Assembly (NCBI GenBank): GCA_002813285.1
Contig: PHTZ01000001.1
Span: 2,045,501-2,109,500, forward strand
Length of the DNA stretch: 64,000 nucleotides
Source: Flavobacteriaceae bacterium MAR_2009_75
GTDB taxonomy: Bacteria > Bacteroidota > Bacteroidia > Flavobacteriales > Flavobacteriaceae
Reading direction: 5' to 3'
Shown here: positions 1 to 10,122 of the stretch, piece after piece
How the letters are laid out: every line of letters begins with the position of its first letter
Position numbering within the stretch: position 1 is the first letter of the stretch
Position numbers and translations under genes: made by a program
Notes under the pieces: generated by a model
Told to the model about the DNA's origin: nothing
Database searches by the model: none
Seen by the model: the letters and a program-made list of their open reading frames with translations, nothing else

Positions 1-641
1 GCCTTGAACTGGGCAACAATTGTTGTATCGGTTACATCTTGATACGTTCCCGGTTGATTCAATTCATGTGAACTAAGCCCAGTACCGGCTTTCGGGGAAT
101 AGGGCTGAATCGTATAACCCTTGTAGATCAGGCCTTTATCATAAATTTGCTTCAACAACCACCATACAGATTCCATATATTTTGACTTGTAGGTTATATA
201 AGGGTCATTCATGTCTACCCAATAACCTACCTGCTCGGTCATCCTGTTCCAAACATCGGTGTATCTCATGACCGCTTTTTTACACGCGGCATTATAGTCT
301 TCAACAGATATCTTCTGACCAATATCTTCTTTAGTGATGCCCAATTCTTTTTCGACCCCTAACTCAATGGGTAGACCATGGGTATCCCAACCGGCTTTTC
401 TTTTTACTTGAAACCCCTTCATAGTTTTATAGCGCGGAAAAATATCTTTAATAGTACGCGCCATTACGTGGTGTATGCCGGGCATACCATTCGCTGATGG
501 TGGACCTTCATAAAAGACATAACTGGGTTTACCTTCTCGGGTAGAAATACTTTTCTCGAAAATTCCGTTTTCCTTCCAATAAGCTAGTATTTCCTCCGCC
601 ACTTTTGGCAAATCCAATCCTTTATATTCCGCAAACTTCAT
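1..641 (-). CDS. ileS: Isoleucyl-tRNA synthetase, N-terminal part (gene runs off the window)
   Basis: Charges tRNA-Ile with isoleucine in the cytoplasm. I translated the minus strand from the ATG at 641 and obtained about 213 residues beginning MKFAEYKGLDLPKVAEEIL. They contain the class I signature block in its Bacteroidota form (PGIHHVMARTIKD in place of HIGH) and the KRKAGWDTHGLPIE segment typical of IleS. The reading frame is open to base 1, so the editing domain, the KMSKS loop and the C-terminus lie outside the window. No other gene overlaps it. ValS and LeuS share this fold, but the GWDTHGLPIE stretch with this N-terminus favours IleS. Confidence 0.95.
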   Translation of the reverse strand, partial: MKFAEYKGLDLPKVAEEILAYWKENGIFEKSISTREGKPSYVFYEGPPSANGMPGIHHVMARTIKDIFPRYKTMKGFQVKRKAGWDTHGLPIELGVEKELGITKEDIGQKISVEDYNAACKKAVMRYTDVWNRMTEQVGYWVDMNDPYITYKSKYMESVWWLLKQIYDKGLIYKGYTIQPYSPKAGTGLSSHELNQPGTYQDVTDTTIVAQFK

Positions 642-905
642 AACAAGGCTTTCAATTGTTAAAACTCGCTTGAGTTCTATTATTTTAAGGCAGCAAAATT
701 AACGATTTTTAAGCAATTTATAGGGACAGTTAACAAAATGAAACCTTTTATTATCGGTGTTCTATCTACCAGTTTACTCCTTTTTCTTGCTCTCTAATAG
801 ATTCATACTTTTCTGGCCCCGGGAGATTTAACAAAACAGCATCCAAAAAAGTTATTCCTGCGTATATTATTCCAACAACTATTAACTAATATTAAATTTA
901 AAATC

Positions 906-1268
906 ATGAAAAAAGTAGTTCTAAGTTCAATCTTAATGCTTGCCCTAAGTACATCTTTTATTTCTTGTAGAGAAAGTGCAGATAAGGCGAAAAGCTCGGC
1001 CGAACAAGCTGGAGAATCTATGGAAGAGGCCGGTGAAGATTTCAAAGAAGCTGGTAGAGAAGTAGGCGAAGAAATGAAAGAGATGGGCGAAGAAGCAGCC
1101 GATAAAGCAAAAGAGGCTGGTGAAGATGTTAAGGAAGCTGGCAACGACGCACTCAATGAAGCTAAAGAAGCCGGAGAAAATATGAAGGAAGGCGCCAAAG
1201 ATGCGGCTAACGACGTTAAAAATGCTGCCAATAAAGTGGCAAATGATGCAAAAGACGCGGTAAACTAG
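906..1268 (+). CDS. Small lipoprotein with Ala/Glu/Lys-rich helical repeats
   Basis: A predicted exported protein of 120 residues. Residues 1-21 form a signal peptide ending in a lipobox-like FISC, so Cys21 is the probable lipidation site. The rest is a highly charged, Ala-rich helix made of degenerate units of about 11 residues (DKAKEAG, DVKEAG, NEAKEAG, NMKEGAK, NDVKNAAN). This resembles LEA or apolipoprotein-type amphipathic helices. It has no Pro and no Cys after the lipid site. Similar proteins are often stress-induced or envelope-associated, but nothing here proves a function. It stands alone: ileS is transcribed away from it and a strong terminator follows 24 bases after the stop. Confidence 0.8.
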   Translation: MKKVVLSSILMLALSTSFISCRESADKAKSSAEQAGESMEEAGEDFKEAGREVGEEMKEMGEEAADKAKEAGEDVKEAGNDALNEAKEAGENMKEGAKDAANDVKNAANKVANDAKDAVN

Positions 1269-1291
1269 TTGCCTTTGTAGAAAAAATAGAC

Positions 1292-1322
1292 AAGCCTCGA
1301 CCATAGGTCGAGGCTTTTTTTA
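1292..1322 (+). terminator. Rho-independent terminator of the repeat lipoprotein gene
   Basis: A perfect 11-bp stem (AAGCCTCGACC / GGTCGAGGCTT) with a 3-nt loop is followed by a T run. It starts 24 bases after the lipoprotein stop codon. Confidence 0.9.
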
Positions 1323-1477
1323 TACCATACATGTCAATTCTTAACAGACTTCGACCTACCGTTCACCGAGAAAAAGAGCGTCTCATATCTTTCACAACAT
1401 CATAAGGCCAGTTCACAACAAAAATTTACAAATTCGCTGAAAACCAAGTAGTTTTACATTGTAATTAAGTGATAGTG

Positions 1478-1529
1478 TTGACCCCAAATCGTTCTTGAAC
1501 TTAACCGAAAAAGTTTTGATCCCAAATCG
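1478..1529. repeat. Imperfect 14-bp direct repeat in a gene-free stretch (1323-1642)
   Basis: TTGACCCCAAATCG at 1478-1491 recurs as TTGATCCCAAATCG at 1516-1529, matching 13 of 14 bases with starts 38 bases apart. The roughly 320-base gap between the lipoprotein terminator and the TonB receptor gene holds this pair and a terminator. I see no ORF of note and no RNA gene there. Confidence 0.4.
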
Positions 1530-1573
1530 AAACTAAACCTATAAAAGCGAAATTATACCAAACCTACTTTGAT

Positions 1574-1604
1574 AAAAAAACCCTCTTCTTTAGAGGGTTT
1601 TTTT
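1574..1604 (-). terminator. Terminator downstream of the TonB receptor gene (symmetrical)
   Basis: A 6-bp CCCTCT/AGAGGG core is extended by seven A-T pairs (A run before, T run after) around a TCTTT loop. It lies about 40 bases past the receptor stop codon. The flanking A and T runs mean it could also stop plus-strand transcription. Confidence 0.75.
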
Positions 1605-1642
1605 ATACTTGAAAAATATAGGTTGTAATTAACAAACCCGTT

Positions 1643-4054
1643 CTAGAAATTATAGCCTAACCCAAATATAAAATTAGTTCCGGGCGCCGCGATACCCGAA
1701 GAATATGGCCTATAACGTTCATTTGTAATATTTTCAAGACTTAACGAAGCCTCAAAATTTTGGGTAATAGCATACTGAGACCTAAAATTTAAGGTATGCC
1801 ATGAGGGCGAATATGGGTTGCCATCCACATCAACCGCATAAATATAATCTTTACTGCGTTCAGAAGCCGCTAAATCATCATAGGGTATGCTACCATTATA
1901 ATTCATGAACAAATCGGCTTTTAGTCTTTGATTTTTCCATTTTAGATGAAAATCACCAAAAGTGGGCGCTACATGACGGCCCGGTGAATCAGTACCATCT
2001 TCCTCTTCTTCAACACCTTCGGTAAAGGTCAAGTTTGAAGTAATGGAAATATGGTCTGACAAAAATGCTTCAATACCAAATTCAAAACCATACACGAAAG
2101 CTTTAGCCGCATTCTGTATGGCCAATACCTGACTCAATTCACCTTTATAATCGATTTCTGATGCCCCGTTAAAACGAAACTCTCTTCGAACAAGGGCATC
2201 TACCAAATAAGTGTAGTAGGTCGCACCCTTTATGGTCAATTTGTCGTTAAAATTCTTATACACTCCTAACTCGGCATTATAGGCGTATTCAGGTTCTAAG
2301 TCTGGGTAAGGTACTACGACTGCGCCTGGTTCAGAGTCAAAAACCTTACCTACATCATCAATATTAGGTGCTCGAAAGCCCGTAGACCCGTTCAACGTAA
2401 TTTGTAAATCAGCCTTGGGGAACCAACTGAATCCCACACTTCCAGTCAAGGCACCGTTGTTAAGATCAGCATCATCAAAAGGAAAAGGATAGTACGTTTT
2501 ATCAAAGGAAGCATCGATCCAAACATGGCTGTAACGCAACCCACAAAGCAGAGTGAAGTTAGGTTTTGCCTTATACTCGGCATTCACATAGCCCGCAACT
2601 GTTTGCCAAATAGATCCGTCAGGGTATCTAGTGGCCGAAGCTGCCGATTCTGTGGTCTGCATATTATGTTGGCTCCCGAATGAACTAATGGCATTAAAAA
2701 TGTACTCGCCACCGTAATAGAGACGAAGGTCTCCTATCTTCTTGTTTTCAAAATCAATATTAGTTGAAATGGCATCAACATTTTCTTTTGTAGTGTATAA
2801 AACATCTTCCCCAAAACCCCTGTCATTTCTACTTTCTTCAAAATGTTGATATGCGGTAGTAATCTTCAATCCGTCATAAAAAATACCCTTACCCTGCTTG
2901 CGTAATTGCAAATTACCTAACATCCATTTTTGGGGTCCGTAATACCATTCTGCTGAACGAAGACCATCATTGGCACTATTGGGCCTAATTAGTCTATCGT
3001 ATCTTGAATAGTCTGAAGTTTCAGAATAATGCAGGCCTAAATCATACCTCCAGGTATTACTCGGGCGGTAAGATATCTTCTGCATCAAGTTTATCTGATT
3101 ATAACCCGTAGGCAGCTGTTTTCTGGGTTTTTCATTTTCTTTTAAGATGTCTTGACCATTGCTGGTCTCTACATACTTATTTCTTAGATACGACTGCGGA
3201 CCATGTTTACCCATCACCATGTCCCCAAAATTGTTATAGGTCGCACTGGTCATAAATGCCCACTTGCGTTTGCCAAAATTGAAGTCAGCATGTATAGTGT
3301 TTTCCATATTCGCAGTAGAAAGTCTATAATTACCCTTACCGGAGACCGAAAGTGAATCTGTTGATGAAAATTCAGGTTTCTTGGTGTAAAAATTCATCAC
3401 CCCACCAATGGCATCGCTACCGTAAATTACTGATCCTGGACCAAAAATTATCTCTGTATTGTTTATCGCATACGGGTCGATTGAAATCACATTTTGAAGA
3501 TTACCTCCTCTGAAAATCGCATTGTTCATTCGTACCCCATCGACAGACAGCAAAAGTCTATTCGTTGCAAAACCTCGAATCATGGGGCTACCACCGCCCA
3601 TTTGACTTTTCTGAACAAACACCTTACCAGTATTACCCAGCAAATCGGCGGAAGTTTGAGGATTATTAAATGCAATTTCTTTAGCGTTGATTACATCTAT
3701 TTTGTTCGGAATATCTTTCTTTTGTTGCTCCCATTTCGAAACCGACATGACCACTTCGGCAAGCTCTTCAGCCTTCATAACCATAAATATACGGTTGCCC
3801 TGTCTCGAAATTTGTGCTCGAGTGCTTTTTCTCAGTTGGTAACTTAAATGTTTAAAGGTGATACGCTCGTTAGAAGTAAACCCAGAAAGATTCGACAGCC
3901 CATGAATATCCGATATTGCTGTTTTTGATTTATCGGAATTAAAAATGGCCACATTTGAAATGGGCTCACCTGTATCTGCATCCAAAATTCTGGTTTCTTG
4001 AGCAGACGTTAATTGATACAATAAAAGAACTATGACAAGTAAAATCTTGCTCAT
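1643..4054 (-). CDS. TonB-dependent outer-membrane receptor, heme/hemoglobin-type
   Basis: An 803-residue receptor that would take up a ligand across the outer membrane using ExbBD-TonB energy. From the chosen start (MSKILLVIVLLLYQLTSAQ) it shows a signal peptide, a CarboxypepD_reg-like beta domain (about residues 20-100) with GEPISNVAIFNSD, and a plug domain (about 110-225) with SPMIRGFATNRLLLSVDGVR and VIYGSDAIGGV. A beta-barrel follows, ending in the terminal aromatic GLGYNF. A FRAP box (GFRAPNIDD) and a PDLEPEY box resemble the heme-receptor signature, but I see no histidine between them. A longer frame exists upstream to 4135, but it overlaps recO and lacks a signal peptide at its start. 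The ATG at 4054 sits one base after the recO stop codon, so the two are probably co-transcribed. The substrate is inferred. Confidence 0.85.
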   Translation of the reverse strand: MSKILLVIVLLLYQLTSAQETRILDADTGEPISNVAIFNSDKSKTAISDIHGLSNLSGFTSNERITFKHLSYQLRKSTRAQISRQGNRIFMVMKAEELAEVVMSVSKWEQQKKDIPNKIDVINAKEIAFNNPQTSADLLGNTGKVFVQKSQMGGGSPMIRGFATNRLLLSVDGVRMNNAIFRGGNLQNVISIDPYAINNTEIIFGPGSVIYGSDAIGGVMNFYTKKPEFSSTDSLSVSGKGNYRLSTANMENTIHADFNFGKRKWAFMTSATYNNFGDMVMGKHGPQSYLRNKYVETSNGQDILKENEKPRKQLPTGYNQINLMQKISYRPSNTWRYDLGLHYSETSDYSRYDRLIRPNSANDGLRSAEWYYGPQKWMLGNLQLRKQGKGIFYDGLKITTAYQHFEESRNDRGFGEDVLYTTKENVDAISTNIDFENKKIGDLRLYYGGEYIFNAISSFGSQHNMQTTESAASATRYPDGSIWQTVAGYVNAEYKAKPNFTLLCGLRYSHVWIDASFDKTYYPFPFDDADLNNGALTGSVGFSWFPKADLQITLNGSTGFRAPNIDDVGKVFDSEPGAVVVPYPDLEPEYAYNAELGVYKNFNDKLTIKGATYYTYLVDALVRREFRFNGASEIDYKGELSQVLAIQNAAKAFVYGFEFGIEAFLSDHISITSNLTFTEGVEEEEDGTDSPGRHVAPTFGDFHLKWKNQRLKADLFMNYNGSIPYDDLAASERSKDYIYAVDVDGNPYSPSWHTLNFRSQYAITQNFEASLSLENITNERYRPYSSGIAAPGTNFIFGLGYNF

Positions 4055-4055
4055 A

Positions 4056-4775
4056 CTAGCTGAAAACTTCGTTAAGAACAGCAAGAGACCTAGGTTTACG
4101 AAACCCTTGCAAATGCAGTTCATAATAGAGCACAAGGGACTGTAAAAGTTCTTGGCGGTTTTTTTTATTCATTTTGATATTATTTATACCATCAAAATTT
4201 GTGCCCAAGAAGGTTTTAAAATAATCAAGATTTTCACCAACAAGTATCGGGTTGAGAGAAGGGGTGTCTGTAAACTCGCCTTCCATTAGGTCGAAGCTTG
4301 ATGCTTTGATATCTTTAGTGTCGGGGTAGAACCCCAAGTATTTAGTCAGCCGGAGCAATAGATAGATATGAAAATTAGATATTTCATTGTGAGAATCTAA
4401 CCATTGCAGCGATGCCTCTAAAAATTCAAAAAGACCCTGATTAGGTTCTTCTTCATGAATACTGTTGCTCAACATTTCAGCTAAAAAAAGGGTCATGGCA
4501 TTCTTGGCAATATTCGAATGTAACGTTTGATTATGATAACTTACTTTAGCCTCACGAATACTTTCTAGAGTTCCTTTGTTTTTATGATTGGCAACGATTT
4601 CTAATTGGGTGAGAGGTTGAAAATAAGCCGATTTCAATTTCCCTTTTTTTGATGCCAACACCCCTTTGAGCAAATACCCTTTTAGTCCATCTGAAGCAGT
4701 AAATGCTTTTACGATAAGACTAGTATCGCCATACTTTAGCGAAGTTAGAACAATGGCCTTAGTAGTTACTTGCAT
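4056..4775 (-). CDS. recO: DNA repair protein RecO
   Basis: A 239-residue protein of the RecFOR pathway. It helps load RecA on SSB-coated single-stranded DNA and promotes annealing. The N-terminal OB-fold has the family pattern (TKAIVLTSLKYGDTSLIVKAFT, then GLKGYLLKGV and YFQPLTQLEIV). The helical C-terminal half (about 80-239) includes FLAEMLSNSIHEEEPNQ. The usual zinc-finger cysteines of many RecO proteins are not visible, as is common in Bacteroidota. Length is normal for the family. The start is an ATG at 4775. It is followed after one base by the TonB receptor gene. Confidence 0.9.
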   Translation of the reverse strand: MQVTTKAIVLTSLKYGDTSLIVKAFTASDGLKGYLLKGVLASKKGKLKSAYFQPLTQLEIVANHKNKGTLESIREAKVSYHNQTLHSNIAKNAMTLFLAEMLSNSIHEEEPNQGLFEFLEASLQWLDSHNEISNFHIYLLLRLTKYLGFYPDTKDIKASSFDLMEGEFTDTPSLNPILVGENLDYFKTFLGTNFDGINNIKMNKKNRQELLQSLVLYYELHLQGFRKPRSLAVLNEVFS

Positions 4776-4882
4776 TCAGATTATCAGGTTTGTCGTAAAG
4801 ATAAGTTGAAAAAGGCCGAAAGCGCTAATCAGCATAATTCTTGATTATAAGGAAGTATTGCCAATCCTCAAAAACTTGCTGT

Positions 4883-5848
4883 TCATCTTTTGTTCAATTC
4901 TCCATTTTCGGCCTCACTAAAATCAACATACATCTGTAGTATCGAATCGCCTATTTTTTTTGAATAGTGGTGCCTGTCAAGCCAATAGCACGAATTGTTT
5001 TCAAATAAACTATTACCAAAAGGCTCAAATAAATCAAAACCATTCTTTTTCAAGGATATAAGCAGTTGTTTAAACTGCAATAACTTTTCTGTCGATTTCT
5101 TCAAGTTATCTTGAGAAGTCGGGTGTATCAAAAAGGTTAAATGGATTTTATTCTTATGACAAAGGTTCTGAATTTTTTGAAGTGTCTCTATTTGAGAAGA
5201 AAAATCAAGCTGTTTTTCTACTTCTTCCACAGGGTGCGGAAGTAACACTAACTCTTCTTTATCGTCACAATTGTCATCGTAGGCATTTTTTGCATAGTAA
5301 TTTCCGTCTTTATAGATATCATGCACGATATGTTTTTTATTTTCATCAACACCGGAAATCTTTTTAAACGAAATTGGCAAGAACAAATATTCCCAATGAA
5401 TTTTATCTTCTTCCATAGGTACAAATTTTCGAGAAGCTTGATTGATATGTGAACTTGCACGTTCATAAATAGCGCCCTCATCTAAACCCACAACTATATT
5501 TTTAACTTCAACATCATTTTTCACGAAAAGAAGCATATCGGCATAAAATTCGTCGGGTGTGCCCAGCGAATAGGTCATATTATACCAACGGTCACTTTCA
5601 TTATTCAATTGATTGAAATGCAATGCACCCCCTTTAGAATTGGAGAATAAAAAACTATTGAATTTATCGGTATTCTGTAGTATGTGGTGAACCTTTAAAC
5701 TATGTTCATTAGGGCGAATGCCCGGAAATTCTTTTCGCTTTTCTAAAATTCCGTAAGGGTCTATGTTATAATTGTAAATACCCGTCATGGTAAAGTACGC
5801 CAGTACTATTAAACTAAAAAATGCCGTTTTTTTAAGAAAGGTTCTCAT
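4883..5848 (-). CDS. SGNH-like membrane-anchored partner of the MBOAT O-acyltransferase
   Basis: A 321-residue protein with one N-terminal membrane helix (about residues 8-25) and a large extracytoplasmic domain. FSNSKGG (Ser71) and the C-terminal WLDRHHYS (Asp291, His294) are placed like block I and block V of SGNH-type acyl hydrolases/transferases such as AlgJ/AlgX/DltD-like partners. The overall similarity is low, so this assignment is partly from context: its start codon directly follows the stop codon of the MBOAT gene. The likely job is to transfer an acyl group, delivered by the MBOAT protein, to a cell-surface polymer. The acceptor cannot be deduced, because no polysaccharide genes are nearby. 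Confidence 0.7.
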   Translation of the reverse strand: MRTFLKKTAFFSLIVLAYFTMTGIYNYNIDPYGILEKRKEFPGIRPNEHSLKVHHILQNTDKFNSFLFSNSKGGALHFNQLNNESDRWYNMTYSLGTPDEFYADMLLFVKNDVEVKNIVVGLDEGAIYERASSHINQASRKFVPMEEDKIHWEYLFLPISFKKISGVDENKKHIVHDIYKDGNYYAKNAYDDNCDDKEELVLLPHPVEEVEKQLDFSSQIETLQKIQNLCHKNKIHLTFLIHPTSQDNLKKSTEKLLQFKQLLISLKKNGFDLFEPFGNSLFENNSCYWLDRHHYSKKIGDSILQMYVDFSEAENGELNKR

Positions 5849-7291
5849 CTAGAATTGAAAATATATAAACTGCCCCGAACTTGTATTTATACTGATCAGA
5901 TATGCTACAACAGCAATGATGACCGCTTCTCTTATATAAATAATTCTTTTATCGATTCTATTCAAAAACGAAAAAGTGAGACGTTCATCCTTTCTAAAAA
6001 TCCAATCCAAAAAAAGCAATGAGCCCACACTGTAAAGTCCGTTTTTATAGATTGGGGGAAAGTTGATTTTCGTAAACATCAAAGTCAAATAATCGAAGGC
6101 CAAACTGATATTTTCACTTCTGAAAAACACCCATGCCAGAACAACGATAAAAAAGGTACTAGTCATTTGAACTACCTCTCTTAATGTGGGGAGCCATGAA
6201 TTTTCTGCTACGATACCACCCGTATATTTTCTATTGCTACCAACTATATAACTCGGTACAAAAAGTAAAGCATGAATACCTCCCCACACAATAAATGTCC
6301 AATTTGCTCCATGCCAAAGGCCACTTACCAAAAAAACAATAAATACGTTTCTAAGTGATTTCCATTTCTGCCCTTTCGACCCTCCGAGGGGTATGTATAA
6401 ATAATCTCTAAACCATGTGGAAAGCGAAATGTGCCACCTTCGCCAAAATTCTCCGATATTTCTTGAAAAATAGGGGAACTTAAAATTCGATTTTAGTTCA
6501 ATACCGAATAATTTAGAAATACCTATCGCCATATCCGAATAACCACTAAAATCGCAATAAATCTGAATGGCAAAGTAAATCGCACCTAACCACAATACGC
6601 CTCCCCCGAAGTCGGTATGATTTTCGAAAATGTCATCGACCTTTAGTGCAAGAACATCTGCAATCACTACTTTTTTGACCAAGCCCCAAAGAATCAGTCG
6701 CAAGCCTTGCATGCCCTGTTCATAATTGAACTTTCTTCTACCAAGTATTTGAGGCAAAAGATTTGACGCCCTTTCTATAGGCCCCGCAACCAATTGAGGA
6801 AAGAATGAAACGAAGGCGGCAAAAGATATGAAATCAGTAGTCGATCTTAAGTTCTTTCTATAAATATCAATGGTATATGACATCGTTTGAAATGTATAGA
6901 ACGATATACCTACTGGCAATATAATGTTCAACGACCACGAACTTTGCATATCGTAACCCAATTGAGCGAATGAAGTGAGTAAGGAATCAACAAAGAAATT
7001 GTAGTACTTAAAGAAACCTAGAATGCCAATGTTAAAAGTGATACTCGCCCAAAGCAATAGTTTTCTGCGTTCATTTTTTTGGGATTTCTGAACTGCTATG
7101 CCAACAAAATAGTCGACGATAGTAGATAGTATGATCAGTGAAAGAAAACGATAATCCCACCAGCCATAGAAAATATAAGAGCTACAAAGAAGAAATAGAT
7201 TTTGTTGCTTTAGGTTCTTATTGAATACAAACCAGTAGAGGCCGAAAACAAATACTAAAAAAATAGCAAATTCGAAAGAATTGAATATCAA
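5849..7291 (-). CDS. MBOAT family O-acyltransferase (AlgI/DltB-like)
   Basis: A 480-residue polytopic membrane protein with about 10-12 hydrophobic segments. It carries the family signature FRDYLYIPLGGSKGQ and the invariant histidine in VSGLWHGANWTF. AlgI, DltB and PatA relatives move acyl groups (usually acetyl) across the membrane for O-acylation of polysaccharides or teichoic acids. The start codon is TTG at 7291, chosen because the sequence MIFNSFEFAIFLVF matches the usual AlgI N-terminus and no suitable ATG is nearby. It is the first gene of a two-gene unit with the SGNH-like partner. Confidence 0.9.
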   Translation of the reverse strand: MIFNSFEFAIFLVFVFGLYWFVFNKNLKQQNLFLLCSSYIFYGWWDYRFLSLIILSTIVDYFVGIAVQKSQKNERRKLLLWASITFNIGILGFFKYYNFFVDSLLTSFAQLGYDMQSSWSLNIILPVGISFYTFQTMSYTIDIYRKNLRSTTDFISFAAFVSFFPQLVAGPIERASNLLPQILGRRKFNYEQGMQGLRLILWGLVKKVVIADVLALKVDDIFENHTDFGGGVLWLGAIYFAIQIYCDFSGYSDMAIGISKLFGIELKSNFKFPYFSRNIGEFWRRWHISLSTWFRDYLYIPLGGSKGQKWKSLRNVFIVFLVSGLWHGANWTFIVWGGIHALLFVPSYIVGSNRKYTGGIVAENSWLPTLREVVQMTSTFFIVVLAWVFFRSENISLAFDYLTLMFTKINFPPIYKNGLYSVGSLLFLDWIFRKDERLTFSFLNRIDKRIIYIREAVIIAVVAYLISINTSSGQFIYFQF

Positions 7292-7346
7292 GCCTAGTTC
7301 TTTAAAGATTTAAAAATAGACTAAATACTATAATAACAAAATATTT

Positions 7347-7384
7347 AAAGACCTACCTTAAAATTTTGAGGTAGGTCTTTTATA
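7347..7384 (-). terminator. Terminator downstream of gdhA
   Basis: A perfect 12-bp stem (AAAGACCTACCT / AGGTAGGTCTTT) with a 10-nt loop lies between the 3' end of gdhA and the MBOAT start. The trailing T run on the minus strand is short and interrupted. Confidence 0.7.
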
Positions 7385-7412
7385 TCTACAAATTTGTCTG
7401 TTATAATCTTTT

Positions 7413-8762
<1,350 letters not shown>

Positions 8763-8884
8763 TTAAAAGATATTTAATTACACTGCCCAAAAATAAGGGT
8801 AAATTATTTAATTTTAAATATATCAACCTTATTATGTTATTTTCATAATCAAATGGGTTGATTTTTAAAAATTCAATAAACGCG

Positions 8885-10039
8885 CTATCCTATTGCTTGT
8901 TCAAGATCTGCAATAAGGTCAACTTCATCTTCAATGCCCACACTCAATCGGATCAAGGCATCAACCACTCCACTTTTTTCACGTTCTTCTTTGGGTATAC
9001 TGGCATGGGTCATACTCGCCGGGTGGCCCGCCAAACTCTCTACACCGCCCAATGATTCGGCCAGAGTAAATACTTTCAATCTTTCGACTATTTTAATGGC
9101 CTCTTCATAGCTGTTACCCTTGGTCACAAAAGAAATCATTCCGCCGAAGGCCTTCATTTGAATTTTTGCTATATCATGGTTAGGGTGGTCTTCAAAACCA
9201 GGCCAATACACTTTCTCGATTTTATTATGCGAGGACAAATACCTAGCGATTGCCTCGCCATTCTCACAATGTCTTTGAATACGTACATGTAAAGTTTTTA
9301 TTCCTCTGAGAACCAAAAAACTATCCATAGGTCCTAAAACCGCTCCACTGGCATTTTGAATGAAGTAAAGTTTATCGGCCAAACCTTTATCCTTTACCAC
9401 TAATGCACCTGCTACAACATCGCTATGGCCTCCTAAATATTTTGTTGCGGAATGCATGACCAAGTCAGCACCCAAATCTAAAGGGGTCTGCAGATAAGGT
9501 GTTGCAAAAGTATTGTCTACAGCTAGCAGAATATTATGTTTTTTAGCTATTTCAGCAACCGCTTTGATATCAATAATGTTCATCATCGGGTTGGTCGGGG
9601 TCTCTACCCAGATCAACTTCGTGTTCTCATTTATATAATCGGTAACGGCAGCGGCATCGCTCATACCTATAAAGTGAAATTTAATACCGTATTTCTCGAA
9701 TATCTGTTTGAATAAACGGTAACTACCACCGTACAAATCATTGGTAGAAACCACCTCATCGCCAGGGTTCAGTAATTTTATTACCGCATCCATAGCTGCG
9801 AGTCCGCTCGCGAAAGCTAAACCATAGTTTCCGTTTTCTATACTTGCAAGAGAATTTTCAAGTGCAGTTCGCGTAGGGTTACCACTACGGGAATACTCAA
9901 ACCCTTGATGACCACCGGGCGTAGTTTGAGCATAGGTAGAGGTTTGATATATGGGTGGCATAACCGCCCCATAAGCCTTATCAGGTTGTTGCCCCCCATG
10001 TATTGCCTTACTGTTGAATTTTAACTTTTTTTCCTCCAT
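8885..10039 (-). CDS. Cystathionine gamma-synthase / gamma-lyase (PLP enzyme)
   Basis: A 384-residue Cys/Met-metabolism PLP-dependent enzyme. The PLP-binding lysine is Lys200 in HSATKYLGGHSD. Other family marks are the N-terminal SKAIHGGQQPD, EYSRSGNPTR, and the C-terminal ESLGGVESLAGHPASMTHA. Synthases (MetB) join O-acyl-homoserine with cysteine and lyases break cystathionine down. The sequence alone does not separate the two roles, though ESLGGVESL with this length is usual for proteins annotated as MetB. No other methionine genes and no SAM riboswitch are visible next to it. Confidence 0.88.
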   Translation of the reverse strand: MEEKKLKFNSKAIHGGQQPDKAYGAVMPPIYQTSTYAQTTPGGHQGFEYSRSGNPTRTALENSLASIENGNYGLAFASGLAAMDAVIKLLNPGDEVVSTNDLYGGSYRLFKQIFEKYGIKFHFIGMSDAAAVTDYINENTKLIWVETPTNPMMNIIDIKAVAEIAKKHNILLAVDNTFATPYLQTPLDLGADLVMHSATKYLGGHSDVVAGALVVKDKGLADKLYFIQNASGAVLGPMDSFLVLRGIKTLHVRIQRHCENGEAIARYLSSHNKIEKVYWPGFEDHPNHDIAKIQMKAFGGMISFVTKGNSYEEAIKIVERLKVFTLAESLGGVESLAGHPASMTHASIPKEEREKSGVVDALIRLSVGIEDEVDLIADLEQAIG

Positions 10040-10122
10040 TTCATGTAATTTATCCTACAAATGTATCGTTATCTTTGCTAGCACACAACGCTACTATTAG
10101 TAAGCCAATTTCCACATCTCAT

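Noticed and set aside
738-797. 19-residue hydrophobic ORF (MKPFIIGVLSTSLLLFLAL) upstream of the repeat lipoprotein gene
   Set aside because: Too short and without any supporting context. A small membrane peptide is possible but not supportable from the sequence.
803-1231. 142-residue minus-strand ORF opposite the repeat lipoprotein gene
   Set aside because: It is the antisense of an Ala/Glu/Lys repeat (giving Ser/Ala/Phe-rich text) and the plus-strand frame has a signal peptide and terminator.
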